A stretch of DNA of 64,000 nt from Daphnia carinata (Eukaryota; Arthropoda; Branchiopoda; Diplostraca; Daphniidae), in assembly GCF_022539665.2 (NCBI RefSeq), contig NC_081335.1:7316001-7380000 (forward strand), written 5' to 3'. Position numbers and translations under genes: made by a program. Below the pieces are notes generated by a model. That model had not been told where the DNA came from. It made no database searches and saw only the letters and a list, made by a program, of their open reading frames with translations. Every line of letters starts with the position of its first letter. The first letter of the stretch is position 1. This document shows, one piece after another, positions 46,014 to 59,596 of the stretch.

Positions 46014-46450
46014 TCAAGACGAACCTGCGCGCTTCAGGTGAGACTGGCTGCAGCATGCCCAACCCAGGCTTTGCCTGGTCTGCAATGCGTTCTTGAGTAT
46101 AAATTGCCCAAATGGTGGCCTGCTTGCTCACGCAGGCCATCCCACCCCCTATTGACGGGGAAGCGAGTGGCGGGAGAGCCGAGCCAAGGCGGACTATGAG
46201 CAATTTGAATTAAAGTCCGCCGGATGGTGTACAGACTGCACGGGCAAGGGCTTATTGGCCTTTTCAAGAATGAACAGTCGCGCATGGCCTAGGCGCCATG
46301 CGGAATGCATTACCAATAATCGTCTTATCTCAGTTTTAAAAGTAGCAAAGTTTAATTGCTGAACTACCTAACCAGTAGCTAGGCAGACCTCTCCTACTCC
46401 ACAAACTCAAACTCATATTCTATACCTTCGATTAATAAGCTGATAAGAAA
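46014..46450 (+). other. Cassette 3 leader, strongly base-paired, with 76-codon ORF
   Basis: Identical or nearly so to the cassette 2 leader, including the hairpins, the CTAGGC loop and the open 76-codon frame (45969-46199). Confidence 0.6.
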
Positions 46451-47401
46451 ATGGCACCCGTTGCACCTCAAATGCGTAAGGTGTTAGCGACCAGTGCGAA
46501 AATTGCAAGTCTCCATCGCGCTATGTTCGGCAATAAGGTTCTAAAACCAGCAACGAAACCAGAACCAGAAGCAAAGCAGCTTATTAATAAGCCAATGCCG
46601 CTGATTGATACTCCAAAACCTAACGACTTGCCGGCTAAGCGTAAGCGGTATGACGCACCATCACCTTTTGTATATAAGAAACGTTTTGAGGGAACCAATT
46701 CAAAAGAAGTCATTCGGCTTCCACCATTATTATCATTAGACGATATAAACAAGTTACAAACTAAGCCGAAACGGGTTGGGCGTATTACTAAGCAAAGGCT
46801 CGCTAATGATAATAATGTGGCAAAAACTAAAGTTCCTAATCTCTTGCAGGCACCTGTCATTGATCCAGCGGTAGCGGCCAGAGCCAAGGCGGGCAGTCTT
46901 TACGCCAGTCTGTTTGGGGGTAAGCTTCCACTACCAGCAAGAATACCAAAGCAGCTGACTGATAAGCCAAAGCCCTTGGTAGACTGTCATATCCGATCAC
47001 CATTGCCATCATTGCCGAAATCAGATCCTGGCTTGCCGTGCCAATCACCATCCCGAGAATTACCCAATGACTCGATGGCCAAGCGGAAGCGGGAAGAGGA
47101 TGCGCAAGCAACCCTTCCTGCGCAGAAGCGCTTCAAGGATCTGAATTTCAAGGACTACAAAGACCCTGTCCGCTTCAAGGCTACAGCTGGACGTTCAGCG
47201 GCACAGACCAAGGCGGAGATTAAAAACCTACATAGCAGCCTATTCGAGGGTTTGCTTCCATCCAAGGACCTGACGAGTAGGCCAGTTCCGCTGTCGCAAC
47301 GTCCGGTTCGACCGCCGCTGCCTAAGACTGACCCAGAATATGGTATGCCCCCATGGTGTCGGCAGAGCTTTTACAACTATAATTATCAATTTTCCTTTTA
47401 A
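46451..47401 (+). CDS. 316-aa cassette protein, copy 2
   Basis: Open frame of 316 codons. It differs from the 32350 copy by one visible residue (R instead of P in QSPS-x-ELP) and matches the 58646 copy. Same triple SLxxxLFxG units and KRKREEDAQATLP module. The 3' region to about 47660 has one more GTGTGTGCAA unit than copy 1. Confidence 0.65.
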   Translation: MAPVAPQMRKVLATSAKIASLHRAMFGNKVLKPATKPEPEAKQLINKPMPLIDTPKPNDLPAKRKRYDAPSPFVYKKRFEGTNSKEVIRLPPLLSLDDINKLQTKPKRVGRITKQRLANDNNVAKTKVPNLLQAPVIDPAVAARAKAGSLYASLFGGKLPLPARIPKQLTDKPKPLVDCHIRSPLPSLPKSDPGLPCQSPSRELPNDSMAKRKREEDAQATLPAQKRFKDLNFKDYKDPVRFKATAGRSAAQTKAEIKNLHSSLFEGLLPSKDLTSRPVPLSQRPVRPPLPKTDPEYGMPPWCRQSFYNYNYQFSF

Positions 47402-47857
47402 TAGCCTAAGTTAAGAATAGCTTATATTTCCAAAATTGCGTATGAATGTGTGTGTGCAAGTGTGTGTGCAAGTGTGTGTGCAAGTGTGTAATTTATTTGG
47501 TACAAATCATCTAGTCAAAATTACTTGTTGTGTATGTGTGTGTGTATGTGAGAATGAATGTTGTTTGTATGTACCACACTTTGGTTGGAATTTTAAAATG
47601 TACAGCTTTAAACACCTTATCAAAATTGTCTTGTGTTTCACTGCTATAGGGCGGGGGTTAAGAAAGTTAGTAAACCAAAAGAAAAAAAAAACGCACATCT
47701 CAATATATTTCTAGTTAAATGAATCCCTTGCAAAAACAGAAGACCAAACTATTTCGCTATTAAAAAGCAACGCATCTCATTTTGTTAAAAGTGCCGCAGC
47801 TCTTAGTCAGCAAACGAGCAAATTTTAACTTTAAATAGGTAACGTGTATACATTTAG

Positions 47858-49076
<1,219 letters not shown>

Positions 49077-50328
49077 AGCGGAATTGTAAATGCTGTTTCG
49101 CACAGTTTCAGGTATACTTCTCACCGTATCAGACGGTCGGTCTCGACTGATCCGAAATACGTCTGTGAACACTCTCGTCTTGACTTATTTAGCGGGAAGC
49201 TATACAGCCGTTGCGTAATTTTAGTTGATATTGTTTTTTGGCTTCCATCTACACTTTTCAACTACGTTCTCGAAATACTTTTTTTTTTATGTACTCCAAG
49301 TCCTTTTAGCAGAGGAACGCATATCACGAGATTGTGACGGTTGCATCTTTGCTTTTACTTGGTGGTGTAAACAGTTGCCAATAGGATAGAACCAAATGCA
49401 AGGGGCTCGTCTCTTACAACAGGAGTGTTCTTCGTTATGAAAAGGACGCATAGTTGTCTCATTAGGAAGTTCGGCTGTGTAACGAGGGTTGCACTTTGGC
49501 AAACCCTCAACAAGCAATGTTCTTTTCGTAGGCCTCTGAAACAATACGTTTGTTTTCAAACGTTTTTCTCTTCATATAGATATCATACAATTTCAATGTA
49601 AATACTGTTCATTTTGAAAGGTTCGACAAAAGAATTGCGTTTGCTGGTGCAAGCGTTAATACATTAGAGCGTGGATGCTTTCGATCTTCATCTGAGCTCT
49701 GGCATTCCAACACTAATTGTAATCGATAGTTTTCCGGCAATCAGAGTACATTTCACTGTTCTTTTATCCATGTTTGTCTACCACCATCCGCTAGCGCCAT
49801 TGTGAGTTCGCGCCAAAGAACCTCACCCGTCCTCTTTATTTGGCTAGGCTGGTATGGTATGGTGGTCGACATAGCACAATAAAAGAACAGTGGAAAATAA
49901 ACAATTGCGAAACACACTTTCAACCACGAGGCCACGACCACAGCCTACAGAAAGCCCCTTTTTTCAGTTAACATCATCTTTCTTTCGCGTCCATTACGTA
50001 TACTGCTAACATGGCCGAAAGAATTTTACCAGTATATATGTTATTTGTTAGGGTGGCATTGATTGACCCTTGTGTTGTAATGATTTCCTCAAGTACTTGA
50101 TTCTTGACGAATGAAGAGTGCCAGCAAACTTTGATCTTTGGGTTTTTGTTCTGATCAGGAAAAGTTTCCCGTTTCACATTCGATGAACTGTATCGATGAC
50201 CTTTGTTTCAATGGGGCAAACGAATCTGAGCAACGCCAATCTAGAAACGAGTCCGATGGAAAATTCTGTTTGCAGTGTTTGTCTGACTCTTCCCTACTAG
50301 ACGATAACACAGACATTCACGAGTTACT
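49077..50328. other. TDH-vitellogenin divergent intergenic region (block B)
   Basis: Copy of 34961-36212, with the 139-bp inverted-repeat element and the possible orphan exon (49287-49528, minus strand). Confidence 0.5.
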
Positions 50329-52830
50329 ATGGCACGGTTGAGCGTGTTAATTCTCGTGCTCTTCCTTACCATTCGCTGCAAAGCAGAAGGTATTTGCAAA
50401 ACTTTTACTATTCTTACCTTTTATTATCATTGATTAATGGCATTTAATAATTCATGTATCACAGGTTTGTTTGAAGATGGGCAAGAATATCAGTACAGTT
50501 ACCAGGCGTACACCATGACGGGTGTTCGTGAGCCGACATTGTTCAGCTCTTCTTTTGGGATTCGTGGCAACCTCATCATCCAAAAACAACCGGGAATAGC
50601 TACTTTAAAAGTAAGGCAAACAATAAAATTTAGTTTACCAATCCTAGTAATAAATTTTCGAATAATAGCTATCGGATCTGACCTTGGGAATGCACAATGG
50701 ACCCGAGACGCTGTTCAACACCATCAAGTTTCTGAAGAAGCCCGATCTCGCATCATTAGAAAAACCGTTTAAACTCACCTTCTTAAATGGAAAGGTAATA
50801 AAACAATTTGTTATTTTCGGTTTAATAACATAATTCAAAACCAAGGACAGGATAACGATAAATTAAAATTTGTCAAGGTTTATTCATTTGCAATTTTGTC
50901 TTGTTTGATCAGATTACCGGATTTTATACCGATTCGTGGGATGCCGAATGGTCGGTGAACTTCAAGAAAGCCTTGGCAACTAACCTGCAGATGGATTTCT
51001 ACATCGGAGATATCGGTAAAGAAGAAACAGCATACATGCGCGTTGTTGAGGTTAAGTGGACTATAGTGCAAATATCATGATATCAATCGTAACCAACCTT
51101 TATCGGATTTGCAGGACACTATTAGTGGTACATGTAATACAAGTTATTCTTTTAGTGATGATGGAAAAGGTCGCTTCCTGCTTTTCAAGCAACGCACACA
51201 GAGAGAATGTACCAATATCCCAAGTATGGGATTCAATACTGTTGAAACCACTACTTGCGCCGGAACTGCGCAGAACGACCTTTTAGCCACGACCCAAAGT
51301 TACTACAAGCTCAGTCGTGGAACGGCCAGTGAATACGGTTAAAGCTGAATCAATCTCGTCATTGGGCCATCAGGCTCTTCAGCTGTACCCTCCAACCGGA
51401 ACGCCCTTCAACAATAGGGCTAAGTATTACACCATTTATCCACGTTGTTGTAATCAATAGTCTAACATCATCATTGTTTTAAAAATGAAATGCAGCACTA
51501 CCTTGCTGCTTAAATCGTTGAGCCCTCTCACTAAACCCATTGCCGCTCCCGGTCTGACCAAGCACTACGCCAATCTTCGCTACACCTTCATCAATCCAAT
51601 TCCAACAGCTGATGGTATTAATTTGACTCGCGAACAAGATTATTTCCATCCGGAGGAGCCCCAATCACAGCTCGTTCTTCGTGGCAAAGTAAAGGAACTT
51701 CAAATATTATCGATAAATATGTAAATACAAAATGCATTTCGTTTAAATATAGGCTGTTCAGATGCTCACGAAGCTAAAAAGTGTCATTGGATGGTCACCT
51801 CTCAATGAAGAAGTTTTGACGGATTCCTCTACCTCGGATTGCATTCAATTAATGTCCGCCATGAGCTTGGAAAGCTTAGTGGCTGTATGGAAATATTGAA
51901 AAAACGATGAGCTCAAGTATAAAACTATTACCACATACTAATTTAAATTTGCTGATTGTGTAATTATCTAGGAACTTGTACGTTGACATTCTTCCTTTGA
52001 CGGGTACAAATCCTGCAGCTTTGATGATCAAAGGATTGATCCTCGGGGATAAAATATGCGACATCGAAGCTCAACGTACAGTAGCACTCATACCTTACTA
52101 CCTGCGTATGCCATCTGAGAAGCTCCTAGCCAACTGGGAGGATCTCCTCAAGAGCAGCTCTAGTATCAAGACAAAGTAAAAGAAATTGATTTAAATTATA
52201 CACTGTGGCTCTCACCTGTCAATTGAATTTTTAAATAGGGAACTAAGAGGTGCAATTACTTTGGCTTTTGGTCATCTCATTGGTGTTACTTGCAGCGGAA
52301 ACACACAACGTCCTTGCAAGGCAGATACCATCAACAAATATGCTCGCATACTTTACGACGCCTTTAAGGCCGCAAAGACCCATCGGGAAATGACGGTGTC
52401 GCTGATTGCACTTCGTAACAGCAAATTGATACCGGCTATCGAGCGTCTTGTTCCTCATACAAAAAGCGGTTCTGCATCAAGGACCATTGGTCCTCATGTG
52501 ATCATTTCCATCCAGTTATTGGCCGCTTCTAATCGTGAAAAATTCTTGTCAGCTATAATGCCCATCATTCATAACACGACAGAAACTACAGAGATTCGAG
52601 TTGCTGCCATTTCGACCCTGTTTCGCGCCAAGCCCAACTTGATAGAATTGCAAGAACTGATTGGTATTATTGAAGACGAAACCAACAAGGAAGTCCTCAA
52701 TTTCATTCTGACTACCTTCCGTGTAAGCAATTTATTTGCGATGCAAATTTAATATTTTAATATTAGACGTTTGTATTAATCCATTAGAGTTACACCGGTT
52801 CCAAGAATAGTTGCTTGAAGCGCAACGAAT
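50329..52830 (+). pseudogene. Vitellogenin N-terminal region (block B)
   Basis: Exons correspond to block A: 50329-50389, 50465-50610, 50669-50794, 50913-51050, 51115-51423, 51496-51688, 51753 to about 51916, 51972-52175, 52239-52722 and 52788 to about 52830. Exon five carries the same frame break. Exon seven has its own lesion, a 3-nt shorter segment creating TGA at 51897-51899. Exon eight keeps the four-A run and reads on correctly (GDKICDIEAQRTVALIPYYL), unlike block A. The two blocks have therefore acquired different disabling changes. Fused to SLC26 at about 52831-52844. Confidence 0.85.
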
Positions 52831-52839
52831 GAGAATGAG

Positions 52840-53553
52840 CCCGGACGCCTTTCGGCGGACTCTACACTGGTAACTGAAACTTGACCTCGTTATTTGAGGG
52901 TATTTATTTTAAAGAAAAATCTGTTCGAATTTATTCAGGTGCTCTTGTTCTTCTGGCCATTACGGTTTTGACGCCTTATTTTTTCTACATTCCAAAAAGC
53001 TGCTTGGCAGCCGTCATCATTTCCGCTGTTATTTTCATGGTGGAAGTCAGCTTAGTCAAGATGGTTTGGAAATCAAAAAGTTAGTGAAACGATTCATTTT
53101 TTACTACCGTCGTAATCCCCGCACGTTGGACTAACTTCTGCTGGTTGAAACGCAGCAATTGATTTAGTGCCTTTTGGCTTTACGTTCGTCTTTTGCGTCT
53201 TTGTCGGTCTGTCGCAAGGCATTTTGATTGGAACGGCTACCAAACTTGGCATGCTCTTATACAGCACGGCTCGTCCACGGATTAAAATCCATAAAATCAA
53301 GGTAAAAAAAAAATTCATACTGGTGGAATGAAGAATTCAAATGTTTTCTTATCTGTCTGTAAATATTTTGTTTAAAAAAAAAAAAAAGAACCCAATGACC
53401 GAGTTTCTTCTTATCATACCGCATCGCAGTTTAGTGTTCACCGCCATGGAATAGTTCATGTCCAGCGTACGAAAAGCTTCGGCGCTATATCCTGGTATTA
53501 TCGTAGTGATCGACATGAGCCACGTCTCCGCAGCGGATTTTACCACGGCTTAC
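52840..53553 (+). pseudogene. SLC26 fragment (block B, second) with STAS start
   Basis: Mid-exon start RTPFGGLYTG (to 52869), then exons 52939-53079, about 53157-53302 and 53404-53553. The last reads FLLIIPHRSLVFTAME, is broken by TAG at 53452-53454, and continues in the same frame as IVVIDMSHVSAADFTTAY, a standard first half of a STAS domain. It then splices to the exon at 53623. This is the same exon that in block A switches to the 97-aa cassette sequence. Confidence 0.8.
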
Positions 53554-53622
53554 GTAAAATGACACTTTAAAAAAATGATATAATCATTCCCCTAACCAAA
53601 CCCAAATGTCGTTTATACACAG

Positions 53623-53940
53623 GGCTTTGACAACATGATCAAGAGGCTACAGAAACACGGGCACAAACTCATTTTGACCCGACTCAAACCTGAAGTTTTG
53701 CTCATTTTGTCCCGTATGGGGTGTGATTTTCACATGCTCAACGAAGGTGAAGATATGCAAATTTTGCTCAGGGATATTTCTACACGTGATGTATGTATAT
53801 CTGTTGACCCATTGTCAAACAAAAACCCTCCCGTGGCAGAGCACACGTCGCTAGAGTTCTCTTCGAGCGTCGATGGAAATAGCGGGACGGACCAAGTACC
53901 GCCCGTCGTACGAGTTGATAATCACGACACAGCGCTGTGA
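53623..53940 (+). pseudogene. SLC26 last STAS exon (block B)
   Basis: Second copy of 18216-18533, reading GFDNMIKRLQKHGHKLILTR to TGA at 53938. Here it follows its natural partner exon (53404-53553), so block B preserves the authentic SLC26 3' end apart from the shared TAG. Confidence 0.78.
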
Positions 53941-54870
53941 ATTGTTCTTTAAATATTTTGCCGTCTTCGTCTGCTATCTGTGTCGAACTTATTAATAGCC
54001 AATTATCCCAACAAACGAGTGTCAACATTGTGTAGAAACTGCACACGCAGCGTGAAATTTGCTTATCTCGTGAGTAAATATAAAAACGGAAACCCCCACC
54101 CCCCAATCTTGATGTGGTGCGCATAATACGAAACAACGATAGCATCACATACATCAACCTTGGCAGCATGACGTCTATCTTGTTTCCGATAACTTCCGTC
54201 TTTCGAATTCGTCTCGTTTGTTTTCGATTTTCATGTTTCTTATCTTTTATTTTCAAAATCATCGTGACGGAAGGAATGAAACGAATAGAGTTAGCTTTTC
54301 GCGATATGTAACGCTGCACGAAAATAACACAAAAGAAGGGCAAAAAAAAACGAACTTCAGGTGAATTTAGAAGGAAATGGCCGTGAAAGGTTAACTTGCA
54401 GTATCTTGTGAAATGTGCCGCTGGTGGCCCTCTTGCATAGCTACCAGCTGTATGCCAAATTTCTCGGTACTTTGTCAAGCGAAGGTCGTTTTGAAATGTT
54501 GACGACCACTCACCCTGTCGTGAGTGTAATACAATGAAAAAAAGGAAATCTAGATTTTGTGTGCAAGACGAGATAATTGTCCCTGTTGCATGAGTAATAG
54601 TCACAATGGTCGTTTCCTGAGTTTCGCCTAAGACACGTAATGGCAGGTGTACTAAGTAAGACACTGTGGAGCTGAATAGGCAGATTACGGTACGTACTGG
54701 CGCTTGGGTAACTTGGGTTGAAATACCTCTTGGGAGAAATGCAAAATCAATCTCCTTATTTTTTTTTTCTTTTTCTATTTTGACGGTTGCTTTACCAGGA
54801 ATGCGCCGTTTTATGGAAGAATGAATATAAATAGTTACATTTTTTTCTTCTTTCTAATTATGTATCCCAG
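53941..54870. other. Spacer between STAS exon and bystin fragment (block B)
   Basis: Copy of 18534-19459 with scattered substitutions. A 294-codon minus-strand frame here is antisense to the STAS exon and is not open in the sister copy. Confidence 0.45.
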
Positions 54871-55363
54871 AGTGGCACCTGCACCTTAAGAGAAGCTATC
54901 ATTGTGGGCTCCGTCATTTCGCGATGCTCCATTCCTGTCCTACACTCTGCTGCGGCCATATTAAAGCTAGCTGAAATGAACTACGGTGGATTGAATTCAA
55001 TTTTCCTGCGGATCTTTTTCGACAAAAAGTACGCTTTGCCGTATCGTGTAGTTGATGCAGCTGTTCACCATTTCTTCACGTGAGTATTTTCTTGTCGAAT
55101 GCAAACTCGATAAAACTCGTTAGTTAACGTTTTTGAAATTTTTTTTTTTTTTTTACAGATTTCAGCTCGATTCAAGGGAAATGCCCGTTTTGTGGCATCA
55201 GTCGCTGTTGACGTTTTGTCAGCGATACAAAGCGGAGCGTAGTAGTGAACAGAAAGAGGCATTGCCTCAGCTAATCACTGTTCACAAACACCATACGTTG
55301 ACACCAGAAATCCGCCGTGAACTGTTGCACTCTGCTTGCAGAGACGAAGAAATGGTTGATTAA
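54871..55363 (+). pseudogene. BYSL: Bystin C-terminal fragment, second copy
   Basis: Exons 54871-55079 and 55159-55363, open to TAA. It differs from the 19460 copy by several residues (for example [25 protein letters not shown]). It lacks the N-terminal two thirds here too, so the truncation predates the duplication. Confidence 0.83.
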
Positions 55364-56914
55364 TACAAGCATAGAGCGATCAATAAATTCGATATCCTAC
55401 CTTTTAGTCATCGTCTCTACTACACACAAATGTAAAATTCATCCGTTTCTGCGGATAAAACCAGAAGTATGAAAAATAGCGTAAAATTAATGAAAACAAT
55501 AAATGAAAAACCAGGTAGGTTGGTGTATGTTCTCTATTTCCAAAGCACTTCGGAATGAAAAAGAAACATAAGATACCTCTCTTCGCTATCCCTTCAAAAC
55601 TGTCAGCCATAAAATTACATTCATATCTTAATGGCTAAGGCTAATATTAAAAATAAAAGGAGAGAGAAGGCACATATGTATGCAATTTGATGAGAAACAA
55701 CATCACGAAGAACACGGAATACCGAAAGCAAGCCTTGGGAAAACCAACCCCGCCGTCCTGTGTTCAGATGTTTAAGGGCAAGTGACGTAGCTGCCATTTT
55801 TTTTAGTGAAATATAATAATCTGAAGACCAAGACTAAATATCACCAGGCATCGGATATGTTAGCTGCGGGAATTCTGTTGAAATAGAAAAAAAAAATTAT
55901 TATTATTAAAATTAATTATTGACAATCAAAATACAAAAAATGAAAAACATAAACAAAACAAACCCAAATTTGAATGTGTTGCGTGCAGGAAGGACGATGG
56001 TTTCTAGGGATTTTGACACAAGGAGGAAAGAAGGCAGAGATCAAAAGGATCAGGCGTAAGGGAAATAAAGAACGAAAACATTAGTTGAGAGGTTCGATGT
56101 TGTTTCTAGCTATTGGCTCAGGAAAATCTGGCAAATCAGACTAATACAGAAGAATGATTAATTAGGTTTTTCTTCTACTTCTAGCTTTCTCTAATACCAC
56201 TGAAATGTGAAAATAAAAGCAAATGCTATACATTTTTCTCATAATTTTACATCGGCATTGGTACTTGAGTTCCCTGTATGGGAATCCTGTTATCGATTTT
56301 GGATTGCTATGAGTCATTTAACAACTCAATATTAATTCACTTACACAGTAGCTTCTGTTAGAATATATTTAACAGGTAGTTTCTTAGTTAAAAACAGAAA
56401 AAACTTCCTAAACTACTTAACAAAATGAAACTTAATACCTGTGTCAGGAGAAGGGTCACATTGCAGCCTCTTTCTTTCAACATTATGCTTGCAATTTTCA
56501 TAAACGCAGCAGTCTGCTGTCAATACCATAAGAGCATGGCTTTGTTGTTTTACATGGTCTATGCAAAAAACTGCAACACTTTTTAAATTATTCTCATCAA
56601 AACAAAAGAAATACAACGTTTTGTCTTACGGGGTTTTTCACATTTGCCGACGGCTGCTCCAACTCACACTACGCCAAAGAAAGAAGGCTTAAATCCGAAC
56701 CAACCAATAACATTCTTGTCATTTATCTTCCACATACACGAAATAAAAATTCAATATAAATAAAAAAAACTTGGAAAATATACTGAAAATGAAAAGAAAA
56801 AGAAAACAATAGCAGGCGAAGGACGCAACACCGTTGGAAAGTGCCGCCTGGTGGCCGAAAACGGAAGTTATAATAATATGTTATCGTAAGTTCACGACTG
56901 CTTTTACTATATAT
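55364..56914. other. Upstream flank of cassette 4 (duplicate of 19949-20480 plus 21980-22790)
   Basis: Bystin 3' UTR, then the ATT-rich junction at about 55900 where the minisatellite block of the first copy is missing. A ~170-bp segment unique to this copy (about 56030-56250) follows, then the cassette flank with TATATATAG at about 56909. No gene. Confidence 0.5.
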
Positions 56915-57353
56915 AGGAGGACCGAAGACGCCGAAATCCCGATATTACACCTAGCGGCGATAACCGAAGATATTAAGCGGGGAGAATCGCGATTGCTGCC
57001 GCCCTAACGGGAAGTATTAGCCGTACTTTTTCAATAGCTTAATTCCAATGAGCCGTTTTAAAAAACTTTTTTTTCTTTTTCCCTAGGTATGGGCCTAGGC
57101 CGCAGCATTAATGCTGCGGCAATTGGGCTATTAGGGGGACCGTAGACGCCAAAATCCCGATATTTTACCTGGTGGTGATAACCGAAGATATTAAGCGGCG
57201 AAAAACGCGATTGCTGCCGCTTCAACGGGAAGTATTAGCCGTACATTTTAAGTAGACTGAATTCCAATTAGCAATATTTAAAAAACTTTTTTTTCTTTTT
57301 CCGTAGGTATGGGCCTAGGCCGCAGCATTAATGCTGCGGCAATGGGGCTAGTC
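56915..57353 (+). repeat. Cassette 4: two tandem ~220-bp monomers
   Basis: One diverged-type and one standard monomer, both with the 22-bp palindrome and polypyrimidine-AG|GTATGGG end. A few private substitutions (for example GACCGTAGACGCC in the second unit). Confidence 0.85.
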
Positions 57354-57788
57354 TCAAGACGAACCTGCGCGCTTCAGGTGAGACTGGCTGCAGCATGCCC
57401 AACCCAGGCTTTGCCTGGTCTGCAATGCGTTCTTGAGTATAAATTGCCCAAATGGTGGCCTGCTTGCTCACGCAGGCCATCCCACCCCCTATTGACGGGG
57501 AAGCGAGTGGCGGGAGAGCCGAGCCAAGGCGGACTATGAGCAATTTGAATTAAAGTCCGCCGGATGGTGTACAGACTGCACGGGCAAGGGCTTATTGGCC
57601 TTCTCAAGAATGAACAGTCGCGCATGGCCTCAGCGCCATGCGGAATGCATTACATACAATCGTCTACCTGAATTTGAAAAGTAGCAAAGTTTAATTGCTG
57701 AACTATCTAACCAATAGCTAGGCAGACCTCTCCTACTTACCATATTCAACTCACATTTCAAACAACCTATTCACCAGCTAACAAGAAA
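57354..57788 (+). other. Cassette 4 leader, strongly base-paired, with 76-codon ORF
   Basis: Same hairpin series. The last hairpin has the CTCAGC loop, as in cassette 1, and precedes the 143-aa version of the cassette 1 ORF. The 76-codon frame is 57309-57539. Confidence 0.6.
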
Positions 57789-58220
57789 ATGGCAACCGTT
57801 CGACCATATCTACCAGTTTCGATTGATCTAAATCGGCTACAACGGATATTGATACCTGTGCTGCCGCAACCAGAACCTGATACGATGCGCCAGCTACCAC
57901 CGGGAAAATTGCTTCCTGTGGAAGAAACATACAGGGACGTAAGACCTAGACGCATACGGGTGGCACGGGAACAATCACAAGAAGAGAGGAACGTGTTGGA
58001 GGCCAAGAGAAAGCGAGCTCTGCAAGCACTATTGGCTGAGGCTAAGGCCGAGGCTGAGGCTAAGCAAAAACTTAATAACGGTAATAATTTGGCTGTGACT
58101 AAAGCTATTGTTTTTTCAGAGACACCTGCCAATCCTGGACCGTCCAAACCAGTGGGTAAGCGTAAGCGGGAAGAAGATGCGACGGCAACTCTTCCTGACG
58201 AGAAACGTTCAAGACGATGA
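57789..58220 (+). CDS. Cassette 4 ORF, 143-aa basic protein of unknown family
   Basis: Homologue of the 23886-24299 protein with an extra AEAEAK hexapeptide (tandem duplication of a GCTGAGGCTAAG-type unit) and K-to-N at the following NNG-x-N position. It ends with the shared NPGPSKP ... KRKREEDATATLP module. The sequence is uninterrupted. The shared GT-rich 3' region follows to about 58537, where it is joined abruptly to the 5' UTR of a 316-aa ORF. Confidence 0.65.
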   Translation: MATVRPYLPVSIDLNRLQRILIPVLPQPEPDTMRQLPPGKLLPVEETYRDVRPRRIRVAREQSQEERNVLEAKRKRALQALLAEAKAEAEAKQKLNNGNNLAVTKAIVFSETPANPGPSKPVGKRKREEDATATLPDEKRSRR

Positions 58221-58645
58221 AAATCCTCCTTTAGTTAGTCTAAGTTATTAGTAGCGTGCATTCACGAAATTCTGTAAGAATGACTGTGTGTGTGAATGTG
58301 TATACCTTTGATGTAAATATCCTAGTCAAAATTATTGCTTGATGTGTGTGTGTATGAGTATGAATGTGGTTTGAATGTATCATGCTTTGGTTTTAATTTG
58401 AAAATGCACTGCTTAATACCTAAAAAAATTGTCTTGTCTCAATTTTATTTGGTTGGTTTGGAGGGGGGGGGTGGTGGTTGGGGAGGATATTAAGGCTTAT
58501 TTCGCCTAACTCACATACGACAACAAAAAAGGTTCCATAGCAAAGTTTAATTGCTGAACTACCTAACCAGTAGCTAGGCAGACCTCTCCTACTCCACAAA
58601 CTCAAACTCATATTCTATACCTTCGATTAATAAGCTGATAAGAAA

Positions 58646-59596
58646 ATGGCACCCGTTGCACCTCAAATGCGTAAGGTGTTAGCGACCAGTGCGAAAATTG
58701 CAAGTCTCCATCGCGCTATGTTCGGCAATAAGGTTCTAAAACCAGCAACGAAACCAGAACCAGAAGCAAAGCAGCTTATTAATAAGCCAATGCCGCTGAT
58801 TGATACTCCAAAACCTAACGACTTGCCGGCTAAGCGTAAGCGGTATGACGCACCATCACCTTTTGTATATAAGAAACGTTTTGAGGGAACCAATTCAAAA
58901 GAAGTCATTCGGCTTCCACCATTATTATCATTAGACGATATAAACAAGTTACAAACTAAGCCGAAACGGGTTGGGCGTATTACTAAGCAAAGGCTCGCTA
59001 ATGATAATAATGTGGCAAAAACTAAAGTTCCTAATCTCTTGCAGGCACCTGTCATTGATCCAGCGGTAGCGGCCAGAGCCAAGGCGGGCAGTCTTTACGC
59101 CAGTCTGTTTGGGGGTAAGCTTCCACTACCAGCAAGAATACCAAAGCAGCTGACTGATAAGCCAAAGCCCTTGGTAGACTGTCATATCCGATCACCATTG
59201 CCATCATTGCCGAAATCAGATCCTGGCTTGCCGTGCCAATCACCATCCCGAGAATTACCCAATGACTCGATGGCCAAGCGGAAGCGGGAAGAGGATGCGC
59301 AAGCAACCCTTCCTGCGCAGAAGCGCTTCAAGGATCTGAATTTCAAGGACTACAAAGACCCTGTCCGCTTCAAGGCTACAGCTGGACGTTCAGCGGCACA
59401 GACCAAGGCGGAGATTAAAAACCTACATAGCAGCCTATTCGAGGGTTTGCTTCCATCCAAGGACCTGACGAGTAGGCCAGTTCCGCTGTCGCAACGTCCG
59501 GTTCGACCGCCGCTGCCTAAGACTGACCCAGAATATGGTATGCCCCCATGGTGTCGGCAGAGCTTTTACAACTATAATTATCAATTTTCCTTTTAA
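58646..59596 (+). CDS. 316-aa cassette protein, copy 3, without its own monomers
   Basis: Same protein as the 46451 copy. Only the last ~105 bp of the usual leader (from AGCAAAGTTTAATTGCTG at about 58540) precede it, directly after the 3' region of the 143-aa gene. There is no monomer or hairpin series in between. If expressed, it would depend on read-through or splicing from cassette 4. GT-rich 3' region follows. Confidence 0.62.
   Translation: MAPVAPQMRKVLATSAKIASLHRAMFGNKVLKPATKPEPEAKQLINKPMPLIDTPKPNDLPAKRKRYDAPSPFVYKKRFEGTNSKEVIRLPPLLSLDDINKLQTKPKRVGRITKQRLANDNNVAKTKVPNLLQAPVIDPAVAARAKAGSLYASLFGGKLPLPARIPKQLTDKPKPLVDCHIRSPLPSLPKSDPGLPCQSPSRELPNDSMAKRKREEDAQATLPAQKRFKDLNFKDYKDPVRFKATAGRSAAQTKAEIKNLHSSLFEGLLPSKDLTSRPVPLSQRPVRPPLPKTDPEYGMPPWCRQSFYNYNYQFSF

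Noticed and set aside
53780-54664. 294-codon minus-strand ORF
   Set aside because: It is antisense to the SLC26 STAS exon, and in the sister copy at 18373-19251 the frame is broken; no domain recognised.
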